Below are positions 44,014 to 53,325 of a stretch of 64,000 bases of DNA, one piece after another. A model generated the notes under the pieces. It saw only the letters and a list, made by a program, of their open reading frames with translations, searched no databases and had not been told where the DNA came from. Position numbers and translations under genes: made by a program. The stretch's first letter is position 1, and every line of letters starts with the position of its first letter. Origin of the DNA: Natrinema pallidum DSM 3751 (GTDB lineage: Archaea; Halobacteriota; Halobacteria; Halobacteriales; Natrialbaceae); contig NZ_AOII01000020.1 in assembly GCF_000337615.1 (NCBI RefSeq), positions 1 to 64,000 of the forward strand. The letters run 5' to 3'.

Positions 44014-45951
44014 CTAGACCGGCCTGCCACACTGCTCGATGGCCTCGCGAACCGCCTCGGAGCGGCCGATGAGCGTGATGTGATCGCCGCGCTCGAGTTC
44101 GACATCGGGGGTTGGTACTTCGCTCGTCCCGTTGCGACTCACGAGCGCGATGAGGACGCCGTTCGGGAGTTCGCTGCCGAGATCGACGATCTGCTTCCCG
44201 ACGAGGGCTTCCTCGGTGATCTCGATCTCCTGAACGTCGCCGGAGCGACCGAGTTCGGACATCCAGTTCGAGAGCGCGGGTCGTTCGATCTGGTTGTCGA
44301 TCGCCCACGCGGTCGACTCGGCCGCCGAGATGGTCTGGACGCCGAGGTCCTCGAACGCCGACGCGTTCGAGGGCTGGTTCGCCCGGGCGATCACGTTCTC
44401 GACGTCGAAGTTCGACTTCGCGAGCTGTGCCACGAGCAAGTTCGCGTCGTCGTCACCGGTGGCCGCGACGACGGTCTTGGCGTTCTCCGCGCCCGACTCA
44501 CGCAACACCTCGACGTCGGTGCCGTCGCCCTGACGGGCGGTAAAGCCGTCGTTGCGCAACTCCTTGAGGACCGTCAGGTCCTCCTCGATCAGTACTACGT
44601 TTTCACCGCGCGCTTCGAGCCGTTCTGCCAGCGAGCGACCGACGCGGCCGCCGCCGATGATGAGTACACGCATGGGTATCACGTCGAGTTTCTCCGCGAT
44701 CTGCCGGGCCAGGCCGCCCTCGAGGACGACCGAGACGAGGATGACGAGGAACACCGTTCCGACGAGCAGATCCGCGCCGGCCGGATTCGTCGGCGGGGCG
44801 CCACCCTCCGCGACCCCGGTCTGCAGCCGGATCGCGAACAGGGTCGCGACCGACGCGGGGATGATGCCCCGCGGGCCGACGAAGCTCATGAACAGCGTCT
44901 CTCGGAACGTAAACCGGTCTCCCCGGGTCGTCAGAAAGACCAAAAGCGGTCGCAAGACGAACATCACGGTCACGACGACGGCCACGCCACCGAGTCCGAG
45001 CATGAACAGTTGATCGAACTCGAGCAGTGCCGCGAGCGTGATGAAGACGAAAGACAGGACGATCAACGTAATATCGCCTTTGAACGCCTCGATATCCTCC
45101 TCGTAGGGGAGCCCGGCGTTCCCGAGGATCAATCCGGCCGTGGCTGCGGCCGCCACGCCCGCCTCCGAAAAGACGTAATCGGCCGTCCCGAAGGCGACGA
45201 TCGCCCCCGCGAGCGTGAGCAACCGAGCGTTTTGCGGCGCGTTATCCGGCGAGAGATCGACGTACTGGAGCACCGACCAGACGACCGCAGCGACGACGAC
45301 CCCGACGAGGAGCCCCGTCCCGAGCCGTTCCGCGAACAACTGGAGATAGAGTTCGGTGGTCAGCGTCTCCTCGCCGACGGCCATCGCCTTGAACAGCACG
45401 ACCGCGAGGATCGCCGCCGTCACGTCGTTGACGATACCCTCCGTCTCGAGGGTCGCAGCGACCCGGTCGCGGACGGGGACGACCTTCAGGATCGGTGTGA
45501 TGACCGTCGGCCCCGTCGCGATCAGGAGCGCGCCGATCAACAGCGCGATGTCCCAGTGGGCTCCGAGGAAGAAGTGGACCGCGGCGGCGGTCCCGAAAAA
45601 CGCGATCGCCGCGCCGATCGTGGTCAGCCGTAACACGGCCGACGGTGCCTCTTTGATCTTGTCGATCTTGAGGTGGAACGCGCCCTCGAAGACGATGATG
45701 GCGACGGAGAGGCCCACGATCGTCGAGAGGCCGCTCTCTCCGAAGGAGTCGATTGTCAACACGCCGAGCCCTTCCGGTCCGATCGCGACCCCGGAGACGA
45801 TGAGAAAGAGGACGCTCGGCACGCGGAACCGGGCCGAGAGGAGCTGTGAGAAGACGCCCAGGCCAACGATCGAGGCGACCAACAGAAGCAAATCGGCACC
45901 GCCTTCTGCCCCGGTCATAGTCGTCGCTGCGGTCCCATGATCGGTCGACAT
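44014..45951 (-). CDS. Na+/H+ antiporter (CPA1) with TrkA nucleotide-binding domains
   Basis: A 645-residue membrane protein. About 12 helices form the exchanger part, with VGLSVAIIVFEGAFHLKIDK, IATGPTVITPILK, LETEGIVNDVTAAI (the acidic ion-binding region) and VGPRGIIPASVATLFA. It is followed by a TrkA-N domain beginning MRVLIIGGGRVGRSLAERLE (about residue 435) and a TrkA-C domain with GKQIVDLGSELPNGVLIALV. This fusion is typical of haloarchaeal NhaP-like antiporters in which nucleotides or second messengers gate transport. A second start at ATG 45918 would lose 11 residues. Serves sodium and pH balance in a halophile. Confidence 0.9.
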   Translation of the reverse strand: MSTDHGTAATTMTGAEGGADLLLLVASIVGLGVFSQLLSARFRVPSVLFLIVSGVAIGPEGLGVLTIDSFGESGLSTIVGLSVAIIVFEGAFHLKIDKIKEAPSAVLRLTTIGAAIAFFGTAAAVHFFLGAHWDIALLIGALLIATGPTVITPILKVVPVRDRVAATLETEGIVNDVTAAILAVVLFKAMAVGEETLTTELYLQLFAERLGTGLLVGVVVAAVVWSVLQYVDLSPDNAPQNARLLTLAGAIVAFGTADYVFSEAGVAAAATAGLILGNAGLPYEEDIEAFKGDITLIVLSFVFITLAALLEFDQLFMLGLGGVAVVVTVMFVLRPLLVFLTTRGDRFTFRETLFMSFVGPRGIIPASVATLFAIRLQTGVAEGGAPPTNPAGADLLVGTVFLVILVSVVLEGGLARQIAEKLDVIPMRVLIIGGGRVGRSLAERLEARGENVVLIEEDLTVLKELRNDGFTARQGDGTDVEVLRESGAENAKTVVAATGDDDANLLVAQLAKSNFDVENVIARANQPSNASAFEDLGVQTISAAESTAWAIDNQIERPALSNWMSELGRSGDVQEIEITEEALVGKQIVDLGSELPNGVLIALVSRNGTSEVPTPDVELERGDHITLIGRSEAVREAIEQCGRPV

Positions 45952-46106
45952 ACCGACGCTGCTGATCCGTCCATTCGTCCCGACGGACTCAGTCCAACCG
46001 GTTAACTCCTGTGAGAAACGGCCGCCGCGATAGTCGAGGGGCGCACTTCCCGTCTCGAGCCCCTCAAGCGCGTAAGCGGGCAACAGCGACCGTTATCGAT
46101 CGCCGC

Positions 46107-48131
46107 TCAATCGTTCTCGAAGATTCGATCGACACGGTCCTCGAACCGCTCGAGGATGACCCGCCGCTTCTTCTTCATCGTCGGCGTGAGCATGTCGTTT
46201 TCCTCGGTGAACTCCAGCGGGACGAGTTCGAACTGCTTGATCGTCTCGTGTTTCTCGAAGTTCTCGTTGACCCGGTCGACCTCCTGCTGGATGTGGTCGC
46301 GGACGCGGTCGTCGTCACACATCGCCTGGGGGTCGTCGGGGAGATCGATCCCCGCCGATTCGGCCCACTCGCGGACGTGGTCCGTGTTGGGGACGAGCAG
46401 GGCTCCGATGAACTTCTCGCCATCGCCGACGACCATCGCCTGCTCGACGATTTCGCTCGCGGCGAAGGCGTCCTCGATCGGTCCGGGCGCGACGTTTTTC
46501 CCCGTCGAGAGGACGATGATCTGCTTGACGCGGTCCCGAAACTCGAGGTAGCCGTCGGGCCTGATGTGGATGATATCGCCGGTGCGGAACCACTGCCCCG
46601 ACGAGGCCGCCGATGCTCCGCTCGCGTCCGCGGCTCCCGACCCGCTCGAACGGGCCGCGGTCTCCCCGGGGGCGGCGTCGATAAACGCACCCTCTGTCGC
46701 GCCGGGTTTGTTCCAGTAGCCCTGGGTGACGTTTGGCCCCCTGACGAGGAGTTCGCCGACCTTGCCGGGATCGTCGGCGAACGCCTCCTGATCGGCGACG
46801 GTCTCGTCGACCGTCACCTCGACGTTGAACAGCGGCGGCCCGATCGTTCCGATCTTCGCGGCCTCCGGGGGATTCGTCGCGACGATCGGCGCGGTCTCGG
46901 TCAGCCCGTACCCCTCGAAGATGGGGAGCCCCATCGCGTGATAGAGCCGGCAGAGTTCCGGCGAGAGGCTCCCGCCGCCGCTGATCAGTATTTCGATGTT
47001 GCCGCCCAGGGCCTCCCGAACCGTCGAGAAGACGAGCGTATCCGCGAGCGCCTGTTTGGCCGAGAGGATCGGCCCCGGCGACTCGGCTTGCTGGTACGCG
47101 ACGCCGACATCCGTCGCCCACTCGAAGATCCGTTGTTTGGCCGGGGACTGGCTCGCTTCCTCGCGGATGCCGTCGTATATCTTCTCGTAGACCCGGGGAA
47201 CGCTCGTGGCCGTCGTCGGCTCGACGAGGCCGAAGTCCTCCTGGAGCGTGTCCGGACTCTCCGCGTAAGCGACACAGGCACCGCTTGCGAACAGCACGAA
47301 GTGCCCGGCGGTCCGTTCGAAGACGTGGGCCAGGGGAAGGTATGACAGCGCTACCGACTCCTCGTTTAGCACCGGCACGTCGTCGCCCTTGTCCGGCCGC
47401 GGGCCGAAGCGTTTCCGGGACGCGTTGACGTTCGACCGGAAGTTCCCGTGGGTCAACTGGACGCCCTTTGGCTGCCCGGTCGTCCCGCTCGTGTAGATCA
47501 GGCTCGCCAGATCGTCCAGTTCCGTCTCCTCGATCCGGGCCTCGTAGGCCTCGAGGTCGAAGGTTGCATCGCCGCGGGCATAGACCTCGCCCAGCGTGAG
47601 GATGTCGTCGCGGTCGTCGTATCCCTCGATGGCGTCCATCGAGACGATGAACTCGAGATCGAGGGCGTCCTCGACCGAGAGGACGGTCTCGAGCAGGGCC
47701 TCGTTCTCGACGACGACGCCGTCGGCATCGGGGTCATCGAGCAGGTACTCGACCTGCTCCGGTGAGGAACTCGTGTAGACGGTCGTGACGACCGCGCCGG
47801 CTCCGAGGAGGGCGAAGTCGGTCTGGGCCCACTCCATCCTGGTGTTGGCGAAGAGGCCGATCCGGTCGCCCGTTTCGACCCCCAGATCGCGGAAGCCGGC
47901 CGAAAGCCGCCGAACGATATCGCGCACCTCGGCGTAGGAGAGCGTCCGGAACTCACCGGACGTTGCGGCGGGAATCACCGAGTCGGTCAGCGATCGCTCG
48001 TAGACACCTCCCTTGTACTGCTGTGCCGGTCGATTCGAATTGCGTGCGGCCGACTCCTCGAACAGTCGTGCGAGGGTCGTCTCGCCGATCACCTCGTCTT
48101 CGTACTCGCGTTCGGCATCCCGCCAGTTCAT
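46107..48131 (-). CDS. Long-chain acyl-CoA synthetase (FadD/FAA-like)
   Basis: A 674-residue AMP-forming synthetase, longer than the ligase at 569 and of the long-chain (FAA/ACSL) type: SLIYTSGTTGQPKGVQLTHGN, SYLPLAHVFERT, GYGLTETAPIV, WFRTGDIIHIRPDGYLEFRDR and ending in a KKKRR block with the reactive lysine region. Roughly residues 485-510 contain an extra Ser/Ala/Gly stretch (ARSSGSGAADASGASAASSG) just before WFRTGD, a loop that most relatives lack. It stands apart from the beta-oxidation clusters, between the antiporter and an MBL hydrolase. It activates long-chain fatty acids, probably at the membrane. Confidence 0.9.
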   Translation of the reverse strand: MNWRDAEREYEDEVIGETTLARLFEESAARNSNRPAQQYKGGVYERSLTDSVIPAATSGEFRTLSYAEVRDIVRRLSAGFRDLGVETGDRIGLFANTRMEWAQTDFALLGAGAVVTTVYTSSSPEQVEYLLDDPDADGVVVENEALLETVLSVEDALDLEFIVSMDAIEGYDDRDDILTLGEVYARGDATFDLEAYEARIEETELDDLASLIYTSGTTGQPKGVQLTHGNFRSNVNASRKRFGPRPDKGDDVPVLNEESVALSYLPLAHVFERTAGHFVLFASGACVAYAESPDTLQEDFGLVEPTTATSVPRVYEKIYDGIREEASQSPAKQRIFEWATDVGVAYQQAESPGPILSAKQALADTLVFSTVREALGGNIEILISGGGSLSPELCRLYHAMGLPIFEGYGLTETAPIVATNPPEAAKIGTIGPPLFNVEVTVDETVADQEAFADDPGKVGELLVRGPNVTQGYWNKPGATEGAFIDAAPGETAARSSGSGAADASGASAASSGQWFRTGDIIHIRPDGYLEFRDRVKQIIVLSTGKNVAPGPIEDAFAASEIVEQAMVVGDGEKFIGALLVPNTDHVREWAESAGIDLPDDPQAMCDDDRVRDHIQQEVDRVNENFEKHETIKQFELVPLEFTEENDMLTPTMKKKRRVILERFEDRVDRIFEND

Positions 48132-48328
48132 ATCCCTATGGGAGTTGCTCCCGTGCGATAAAACGTGATGAAACGGACATAATCAGTGAGTGTGTTTATC
48201 ACTCGGCCGAGGACGGTCGAGACGCCCGCTGCGGGCCGAACACTCCATCTGACGGGGTACCTAACGGTAATCGTCGGCCGCGATTGCGTCGGCCGGCTCG
48301 CGGCTCGTCCCCGCAGCATGTGTCTCGG

Positions 48329-49252
48329 TCACCCATCTCGATGATCGAGATACCCAAGCACACCCCGCGTGTTCAGTTTCGCCTCCTCGCTGGCTTTCTC
48401 GTCGCCCCAGACGTCGGTCAGGTCGGACGCGTTCGCGAAGTACTCGATCACCGCGTCGTCGTCCCCGAGTTCGCGGCGTTTCGCCGCGACCGCGTCGACC
48501 CATTCCTCGAGAACCGTCGCGTACTCCTCGAGAGCGACATCGGCGTCGTCGCCGACGTAGCGGGGGCCGAAGTGGGGATAACAGAACACGTCCGGGTCGA
48601 GTTCGGCCAGCATCTCGATGTCGGCGAGACACTGCTCGAGGTCGAAGTTCGACGGCGGCGAGGTTTCCCTGATCGCCTCGATCTCGGGCACCCAGATGCC
48701 GGCGGCGTCGGCGGTGAAAACCGCGTCGTTCGCGGGGTCCTCGAAGACGACCTGGTGGGGCGCGTGACCGGGTGCCCCGTGGACACGCAGTTCGTGGGTG
48801 CCGAGGTCGATCACGTCGCCGTCGTCGATGTCGACGATTCGCGATTCCGGGATCGGCTCCGGTTCCACGTAATGCGTCCACTGTTCGCCGACGGCGTTTT
48901 TCGTCCCCGCGACCAATCGCGAGGGATCGGCCATGTGGTCGGCACCTAACGCGGGGACGTAGACATCGGCGTTCGGATAATCCGCGGCGAGAAACCCGGC
49001 CCCGCCAGCGTGATCCAGATGCACGTGCGTCAGGGCGATGACCTCGAGATCGGCCGTCCCGATACCGACCTCGGCGAGTCCCTCGCGGAGCAGGTCGTAG
49101 TTCGTCCCGATACCGGTGTCGACGACGGCGGGCCGCTCGTCGTCGAGGATGTAGACGGCACCGTACCCGTTCGTATCGTACATTCCCGTGTCGAGGTAGT
49201 AGAGGTCCGAGCAGTCGCCGGTAGCCACGTTACGGATGTCTCCGACTTCCAT
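48329..49252 (-). CDS. MBL-fold metallohydrolase
   Basis: A 307-residue metallo-beta-lactamase fold protein. The metal motif THVHLDHAGG (H76, H78, D80, H81) is followed by the next histidine in GAPGHAPHQVVF, an acidic ligand in VFTADAAGIW and a histidine in CYPHFGPRYVG. The FGPR element after the last histidine and the acidic YVGDDAD tail resemble glyoxalase II-like or lactonase-like members, without deciding the substrate. It is followed on the minus strand, across the gap, by the acyl-CoA synthetase gene at 46107-48131, but no direct link is evident. Confidence 0.83.
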   Translation of the reverse strand: MEVGDIRNVATGDCSDLYYLDTGMYDTNGYGAVYILDDERPAVVDTGIGTNYDLLREGLAEVGIGTADLEVIALTHVHLDHAGGAGFLAADYPNADVYVPALGADHMADPSRLVAGTKNAVGEQWTHYVEPEPIPESRIVDIDDGDVIDLGTHELRVHGAPGHAPHQVVFEDPANDAVFTADAAGIWVPEIEAIRETSPPSNFDLEQCLADIEMLAELDPDVFCYPHFGPRYVGDDADVALEEYATVLEEWVDAVAAKRRELGDDDAVIEYFANASDLTDVWGDEKASEEAKLNTRGVLGYLDHRDG

Positions 49253-49399
49253 AGCGAAAGCGCGTCAGCGAACGGGATAAAAGCTCGCGTCGCGGCGACC
49301 CACCCGGGTAGTAGGCCGTTACAGACTTCACACCCCGGACTCTTGAACACCATAGATGCGTCGAATCGACGCCGAACCACGACTGAGTCTCGAGGCGAC

Positions 49400-50563
49400 A
49401 TGAGCCACGATACGCCCGCCCGGTCCCGTACCGAGACCCCCCGCTCGTGGCTCACCCAGAAGTACGTGCCACGGCTCATCGGCTGGTTCGGCGGACTCTC
49501 GGTACTCTCCCTCGTCGGCTGGACGGTCGCGTTTGCCGGCATGATCGACGTTCCGGGCCTCCTGCTCAGTGCCGCGTTCACCGGCGGGCCGGCCCTCGGG
49601 CTGATCTGGGGCGGCTATCGACTCGACCGAAGCGACATCGAGACGGGCCGGTACGCTCGAATTCTCCAGTGGTGTGTCGGCGGGTCGGTCGGCTTCCTGG
49701 CGATCAACCTCCTGACGATGGTCTTCTTTCCCTGGTACAGTCTGGCAGGCAACATCTCCTGGGCGCACTTCTCTGTCAATGCGGGTGCGGTCGGCGGCTT
49801 CGCCGTCGGGTACGTCGAAGCGCGAGCGATCCAGCGCGAGGTCGAGGCGACGGTCGCCACCGTCCGTGCCGACCAACTCGCGGACGAGCGCGAACTGCTC
49901 CTGTATCTGAACGACCTCCTCCGACACGAGGTGTTGAACTCCGCACAGATAATCAGCGGCCACGCGTCGCTGCTGCAGGCGGAGTGTAACGACGAGCGGG
50001 TTCGTACGCGCCTCGAGATGATCGAAGGCGAGAGCGACGACCTCGTCGATGTCATCGACGATATCCGGGCGATGCTGGAGGCGAACCGAGACCCGGAGAC
50101 GCACTCGACCGTCGACCTCACCACGTTACTGAGGGCACAGGTGGCCGAATGTCGTGCGCGCTTCGACGAGGCCGTCATCGATATCGAGTGCCCCGCGTCG
50201 GCTCACGTTCAGGGCAATGAGGGGCTCAAATGGGTCTTCTCGAACCTCCTCGAGAACGCGATCGAACACGCCGACGCCGCGACGCCACACGTCCGCGTGA
50301 CCGTCGATGAGCAACCCGAGACCGTCATCGTCACCGTCGCCGACGACGGCCCCGGGATTCCCGAAAAAGAGCGGGAGAGGCTGTTCGAACGCAAGTCGAC
50401 CAACCACGGACTCGGCTTGTACCTCTCGCGTATCCTCGCGAACAGGTACGGCGGCTCTGTCGACCTCGCCGACACCGGCCCCGACGGGAGCGTCTTCGTC
50501 GTGGCGTTACCCCGCGCTTCGGCCGCCGACGATGCCGAGACGTCCGACTACCGTCGCCGCTGA
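49400..50563 (+). CDS. Membrane sensor histidine kinase
   Basis: A 387-residue kinase. Four hydrophobic segments fill residues 25-140, then a short coiled coil (AIQREVEATVATVRADQLADE) leads to the phosphoacceptor region LRHEVLNSAQII with H176. The ATPase domain has NLLENAIEHAD (N box), DDGPGIP (G1) and HGLGLYLSRI (G2). There is no PAS or HAMP domain and no response regulator nearby, as with many haloarchaeal orphan kinases. The sensed signal may be read by the membrane helices themselves. The ATG at 49400 is chosen since the upstream frame lacks membrane-protein character. Confidence 0.88.
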   Translation: MSHDTPARSRTETPRSWLTQKYVPRLIGWFGGLSVLSLVGWTVAFAGMIDVPGLLLSAAFTGGPALGLIWGGYRLDRSDIETGRYARILQWCVGGSVGFLAINLLTMVFFPWYSLAGNISWAHFSVNAGAVGGFAVGYVEARAIQREVEATVATVRADQLADERELLLYLNDLLRHEVLNSAQIISGHASLLQAECNDERVRTRLEMIEGESDDLVDVIDDIRAMLEANRDPETHSTVDLTTLLRAQVAECRARFDEAVIDIECPASAHVQGNEGLKWVFSNLLENAIEHADAATPHVRVTVDEQPETVIVTVADDGPGIPEKERERLFERKSTNHGLGLYLSRILANRYGGSVDLADTGPDGSVFVVALPRASAADDAETSDYRRR

Positions 50564-50579
50564 CCGTCATATTCACTCG

Positions 50580-50626
50580 AGCACACGACGGCTGTGCAAT
50601 CCGCACGAGTCGGTTCAGTTGGGACT
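50580..50626 (+). repeat. Dispersed stem-loop repeat, copy 1
   Basis: Contains GCACACGACGGCTGTGC and GTCGGTTCAGTTGGGACT. It resembles copies at 59102 and 62639 in order and sequence. It overlaps the last codons of the CDF transporter gene. Confidence 0.55.
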
Positions 50627-51550
50627 GTCACGGCCCTCGAACTCGTCGGCCGATTCCTTCCACTCGCCGATGCCCGAGGGATCGAGGTGGACGTGGGCGT
50701 CGCCGACGTCTTCGAGACCCCGCAGTCGTGCGACCAGTTCCGACTCGATATCGTGGGCCTCCCGAAACGGCATGTCGCCATCGACCTCGACGTGGACTTC
50801 GACCTCGAGCACCGTGCCGTCGTAGAAGACGGTCAGGTCGTGGACGCCCGCGACGGCCGGATGCCGCCGGAGGGCGGCCGTGATCTCCCGTCGCTTCTCG
50901 GGACCGGGCGCGGCACCGATGAGGTAATCGACGTTTTCCCTGCCGATCTCGATGCCCTGATAGACGACCAGCAGACTGACGAGGCCGCCGGCGACGGGAT
51001 CGAGTATCGGATAGCCGACGAGGACGCCGAGAACGCCCACGATGGCGGCGACCGAGGTGTAGATATCGTTCAAACAGTCCTTCGCGAGCGCCGCGAGCGC
51101 GGTCGACTGCAGGTGCTCGTTGATCGCCACAGTGTAGCGATAGACCAGATACATGTCGACGATCGAGAAGCCGAGCGCCACGAGGAGCAACGCACTGAAC
51201 TCGATGTCGGTTCCGTACAGCAGTCCCTGACCGGACCGGTAGAGCAGGTTCAATCCTAACAGTGCGATGACGGCCCCGACGAACAGCGCCGTCAGGGGCT
51301 CGATCCGGTCGTGACCGTGGGGATGCGTGTCGTCGGGTTCGTCGAACGCGCTCCGTCCCCAGACGAGGACGACGACGCTGGCAACGAGATCGGCCAGCGA
51401 GTGAGCCGCGTCGGCCAGCAGGGCAACGCTGCCGAACGCGAACCCCGCACCGCCCTCGGCGACGATCTTGGCGATGTTCCCGAGGACGTTCGCCCACGAC
51501 GCCCACGCGAACCCGCGTCGCCCGCCGTCCGCCGCGTCCGCTTCGGACAT
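50615..51550 (-). CDS. Cation diffusion facilitator (CDF) transporter
   Basis: A 311-residue metal/proton antiporter that exports divalent cations such as Zn, Mn or Fe. Six hydrophobic segments occupy the first two thirds. The metal site is seen in LLADAAHSLADLVAS (helix 2); the second half-site in helix 5 reads AKDCLNDIYTS, where the more usual H-x3-D is C-x2-ND, so metal preference may be altered. A histidine-rich loop (DDTHPHGHDRIEP) follows helix 3 start. The C-terminal cytoplasmic domain has HDLTVFYDGTVLEVEVHVEVD. Divergent from the fluoride channel genes. Its last codons lie in a dispersed repeat. Confidence 0.88.
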   Translation of the reverse strand: MSEADAADGGRRGFAWASWANVLGNIAKIVAEGGAGFAFGSVALLADAAHSLADLVASVVVLVWGRSAFDEPDDTHPHGHDRIEPLTALFVGAVIALLGLNLLYRSGQGLLYGTDIEFSALLLVALGFSIVDMYLVYRYTVAINEHLQSTALAALAKDCLNDIYTSVAAIVGVLGVLVGYPILDPVAGGLVSLLVVYQGIEIGRENVDYLIGAAPGPEKRREITAALRRHPAVAGVHDLTVFYDGTVLEVEVHVEVDGDMPFREAHDIESELVARLRGLEDVGDAHVHLDPSGIGEWKESADEFEGRDSPN

Positions 51551-51668
51551 GGCTCGGTTTAGAGGCAGTCTAACCTTGGCTCTTTTCCTTCCCCGCTCGA
51601 GGCGCGCGCCGTCGATCGGGCACCGATCACAACCCTCATTGGGGGACCACGAGAGGGACGAAACGACC

Positions 51669-51767
51669 GGGCGATGGGGCCCGCCCGACCCAACCGCCGG
51701 AGCGACATCGACCGCGTCCGGAGCGAGCACGGACTCGCCGAGCGTCGTCCGGCTGACGGTCCCTGCG
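51669..51767 (+). promoter_or_regulatory. Fluoride riboswitch (crcB RNA)
   Basis: P1 is GGGCG-ATGGGGCC-CGCCC (51669-51686), which equals the 18-base hairpin of the crystallised Thermotoga petrophila fluoride aptamer except for one base. P2 is formed by GCCGGA (51696-51701) and TCCGGC (51748-51753), extended by CGAC/GTCG after one bulge. The loop pseudoknot pairs GGGGCC (51677-51682 region) with GGTCCC (51758-51763). The changed loop base, A to G, is matched by U to C in its partner, a covariation. The linchpin A (51756) and U (51764) are kept. The P2 arm carries about 46 extra bases with a hairpin GTCCG/CGGAC. It ends 13 bases before the channel ATG. Confidence 0.85.
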
Positions 51768-51779
51768 TGAGTCCCAGTC

Positions 51780-52187
51780 ATGGCAGACACACATCCACTC
51801 GTTCGCCTCGAGACGGTCGCACTGATCGCTGTCGGCGGGTTCGCCGGCTCGAACCTCCGGTTTTTCGCGATGGGGCTGCTGCCCGACGTGCCGTCGATCG
51901 TTCTGGTCAACGCCGTCGGAAGCGCGGTCCTCGCCTTCCTGGTCTACGAAGCCGACTACGCGAACCGCCTGACCGCACGGACTCGACTCGTCTTCACGAC
52001 GGGGGTGCTCTCCTCGCTGACGACCTACAGCACGTTCGCGCTCCAGACCGCGCTCGCGGCGCGCCCGCTCGCGCTGGGCGGCATCGTCGCCGCGAACTAC
52101 GGGCTCGGCCTCGCCGGCGTCCTCGTCGGCCGGTTGCTCGCGCGTCGGTTCGGCGTACCGCGGCCGACCGGTGGTGAGACCGCATGA
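51780..52187 (+). CDS. crcB: Fluoride exporter FluC/CrcB, subunit 1
   Basis: A 135-residue four-helix fluoride channel. Family features are GGFAGSNLRFFAMGLLP near the N-terminus (usual form GGxxGAxxR), LVNAVGSAVLAFLVY with the conserved asparagine, and the central TTGVLSSLTTYSTFALQT, matching the G-x-FTTFSTF block with some changes. FluC channels are antiparallel dimers; organisms with two genes in tandem make heterodimers, which fits the overlap with the next gene. The fluoride riboswitch directly upstream should turn the pair on when fluoride is present. Confidence 0.93.
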   Translation: MADTHPLVRLETVALIAVGGFAGSNLRFFAMGLLPDVPSIVLVNAVGSAVLAFLVYEADYANRLTARTRLVFTTGVLSSLTTYSTFALQTALAARPLALGGIVAANYGLGLAGVLVGRLLARRFGVPRPTGGETA

Positions 52188-52612
52188 GCGTGCTCCTTCT
52201 CGAGGGGATCGACATGCTCGGTCGAACGGCCGCCACCATCGATCTCGAGCCGGCCCACGTCGTCGGCACCGGCGGGGCGATCGGAGCCAGCCTTCGATAC
52301 GTGACCACGCAACGGGTGACCGAACGGCTCTCGAGCGAGCGGGTCCCGCTGGCGACGTTCGTGGTCAACGTCGTCGGCAGTTTCGTCCTCGGTCTCGTGG
52401 TCTTCGCCGGCGTGGGCGGGTCGACGCTCCGACTCGTCGGGACCGGTATCTGTGGCTCGTTCACGACGTTTTCCTCGTTTTCGGTCGAAACGGTCCGGCT
52501 GTACGAGCGCGGCGATCGGACCCTCGCGGTCGCCAACGCCGCGGTGACTCTCGTCTGCTCGCTCGCGGCGATCGGACTGGCGTGGCTACTCGTCGCCGTC
52601 ACCGCCCTCTGA
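52184..52612 (+). CDS. crcB: Fluoride exporter FluC/CrcB, subunit 2
   Basis: A 142-residue channel protein with GTGGAIGASLRYVTTQR, TFVVNVVGSFVLGLVVFAG and GTGICGSFTTFSSFSVET, a closer match to the family consensus than its partner. It overlaps the first gene by four bases (ATGA), a sign of coupled translation. Together the two probably form a heterodimer with the two pores differing in the phenylalanine box. The ATG at 52217 inside the frame could also be used, since conserved sequence starts near residue 27. Confidence 0.93.
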   Translation: MSVLLLEGIDMLGRTAATIDLEPAHVVGTGGAIGASLRYVTTQRVTERLSSERVPLATFVVNVVGSFVLGLVVFAGVGGSTLRLVGTGICGSFTTFSSFSVETVRLYERGDRTLAVANAAVTLVCSLAAIGLAWLLVAVTAL

Positions 52613-52720
52613 GCGTCGCACTCCCCGCCGAACGCGGGCCACGGTAGGTTAGCGACCCGTCACGAACGGGGCCAACCACCACGACCTCGCGCGGTCGGGT
52701 CGCCTTCGACCCGCGGTAGG

Positions 52721-52727
52721 TTTATGT
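52721..52727 (+). promoter_or_regulatory. TATA-like box of the MgtE pair
   Basis: TTTATGT lies about 26 bases before the ATG at 52750, consistent with a leaderless transcript. Confidence 0.5.
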
Positions 52728-52749
52728 CCGGCTTCCGTGAGACGACAGT

Positions 52750-53325
52750 ATGGAGGCTCGCCAAGACGCGTGGCGGATCTACCGCGAGTCACTGCCGATC
52801 CTCGTGGTCAGCCTCGCCGGCGGGATCTTCGCCGGATCGGTCCTCGGATCGGAAGGAATGACCGAGGGGTTCGAGCGGTTCCCCGGGCTCTTACTGTTGC
52901 TTCCCGCCTTCCTCGCGACGCGAGGGAACGTCTACGGCGCGATGGGGGCGCGCATCTCGAGTGGACTTCACCAGGGGATGATCGACCCCGAGTTCTCGTG
53001 GGACCGGCGGCTGGTCAACGCCGTCGCCGCCTCGTTTATCAACGGCATCGGGATCTCGGTCGTCATCGCGGTCCTCTCGTGGGGCATTCTGCATCTCCTC
53101 GGTCGTGAATCGGCCAGGCTCGTCGAACTCGTCGGCATCATGCTCGTCTCCGGCGTCCTCACGTCCGTGACCCTGATCTTCGGACTGCTGGGGCTGGTGT
53201 TCGCGAGCTACAAATATGGGCTCGATCCGGACAACCTGATTGGCCCGATCGTCACCACGCTCGGCGACATCTTCGGCGTCGTCTTCCTCTTCGTCGCGAT
53301 CACCGTCGTGGGGGGGATCTTCTAA
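52750..53325 (+). CDS. MgtE-type divalent cation transporter domain, first half
   Basis: A 191-residue protein consisting only of the MgtE membrane domain (five helices): LPILVVSLAGGIFAGSVLGS, LLLLPAFLATRGNVYGAMGARISSGLHQG (the conserved N-x-G region of the pore) and GLDPDNLIGPIVTTLGDIFGV (the helix-5 cation site with its DxxxxP..T..GD pattern). The N-domain and CBS domains of bacterial MgtE are missing. It overlaps a second MgtE domain gene by one base. The two should assemble as a heterodimer or two-domain transporter like eukaryotic SLC41. Likely transports magnesium. Confidence 0.87.
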   Translation: MEARQDAWRIYRESLPILVVSLAGGIFAGSVLGSEGMTEGFERFPGLLLLLPAFLATRGNVYGAMGARISSGLHQGMIDPEFSWDRRLVNAVAASFINGIGISVVIAVLSWGILHLLGRESARLVELVGIMLVSGVLTSVTLIFGLLGLVFASYKYGLDPDNLIGPIVTTLGDIFGVVFLFVAITVVGGIF

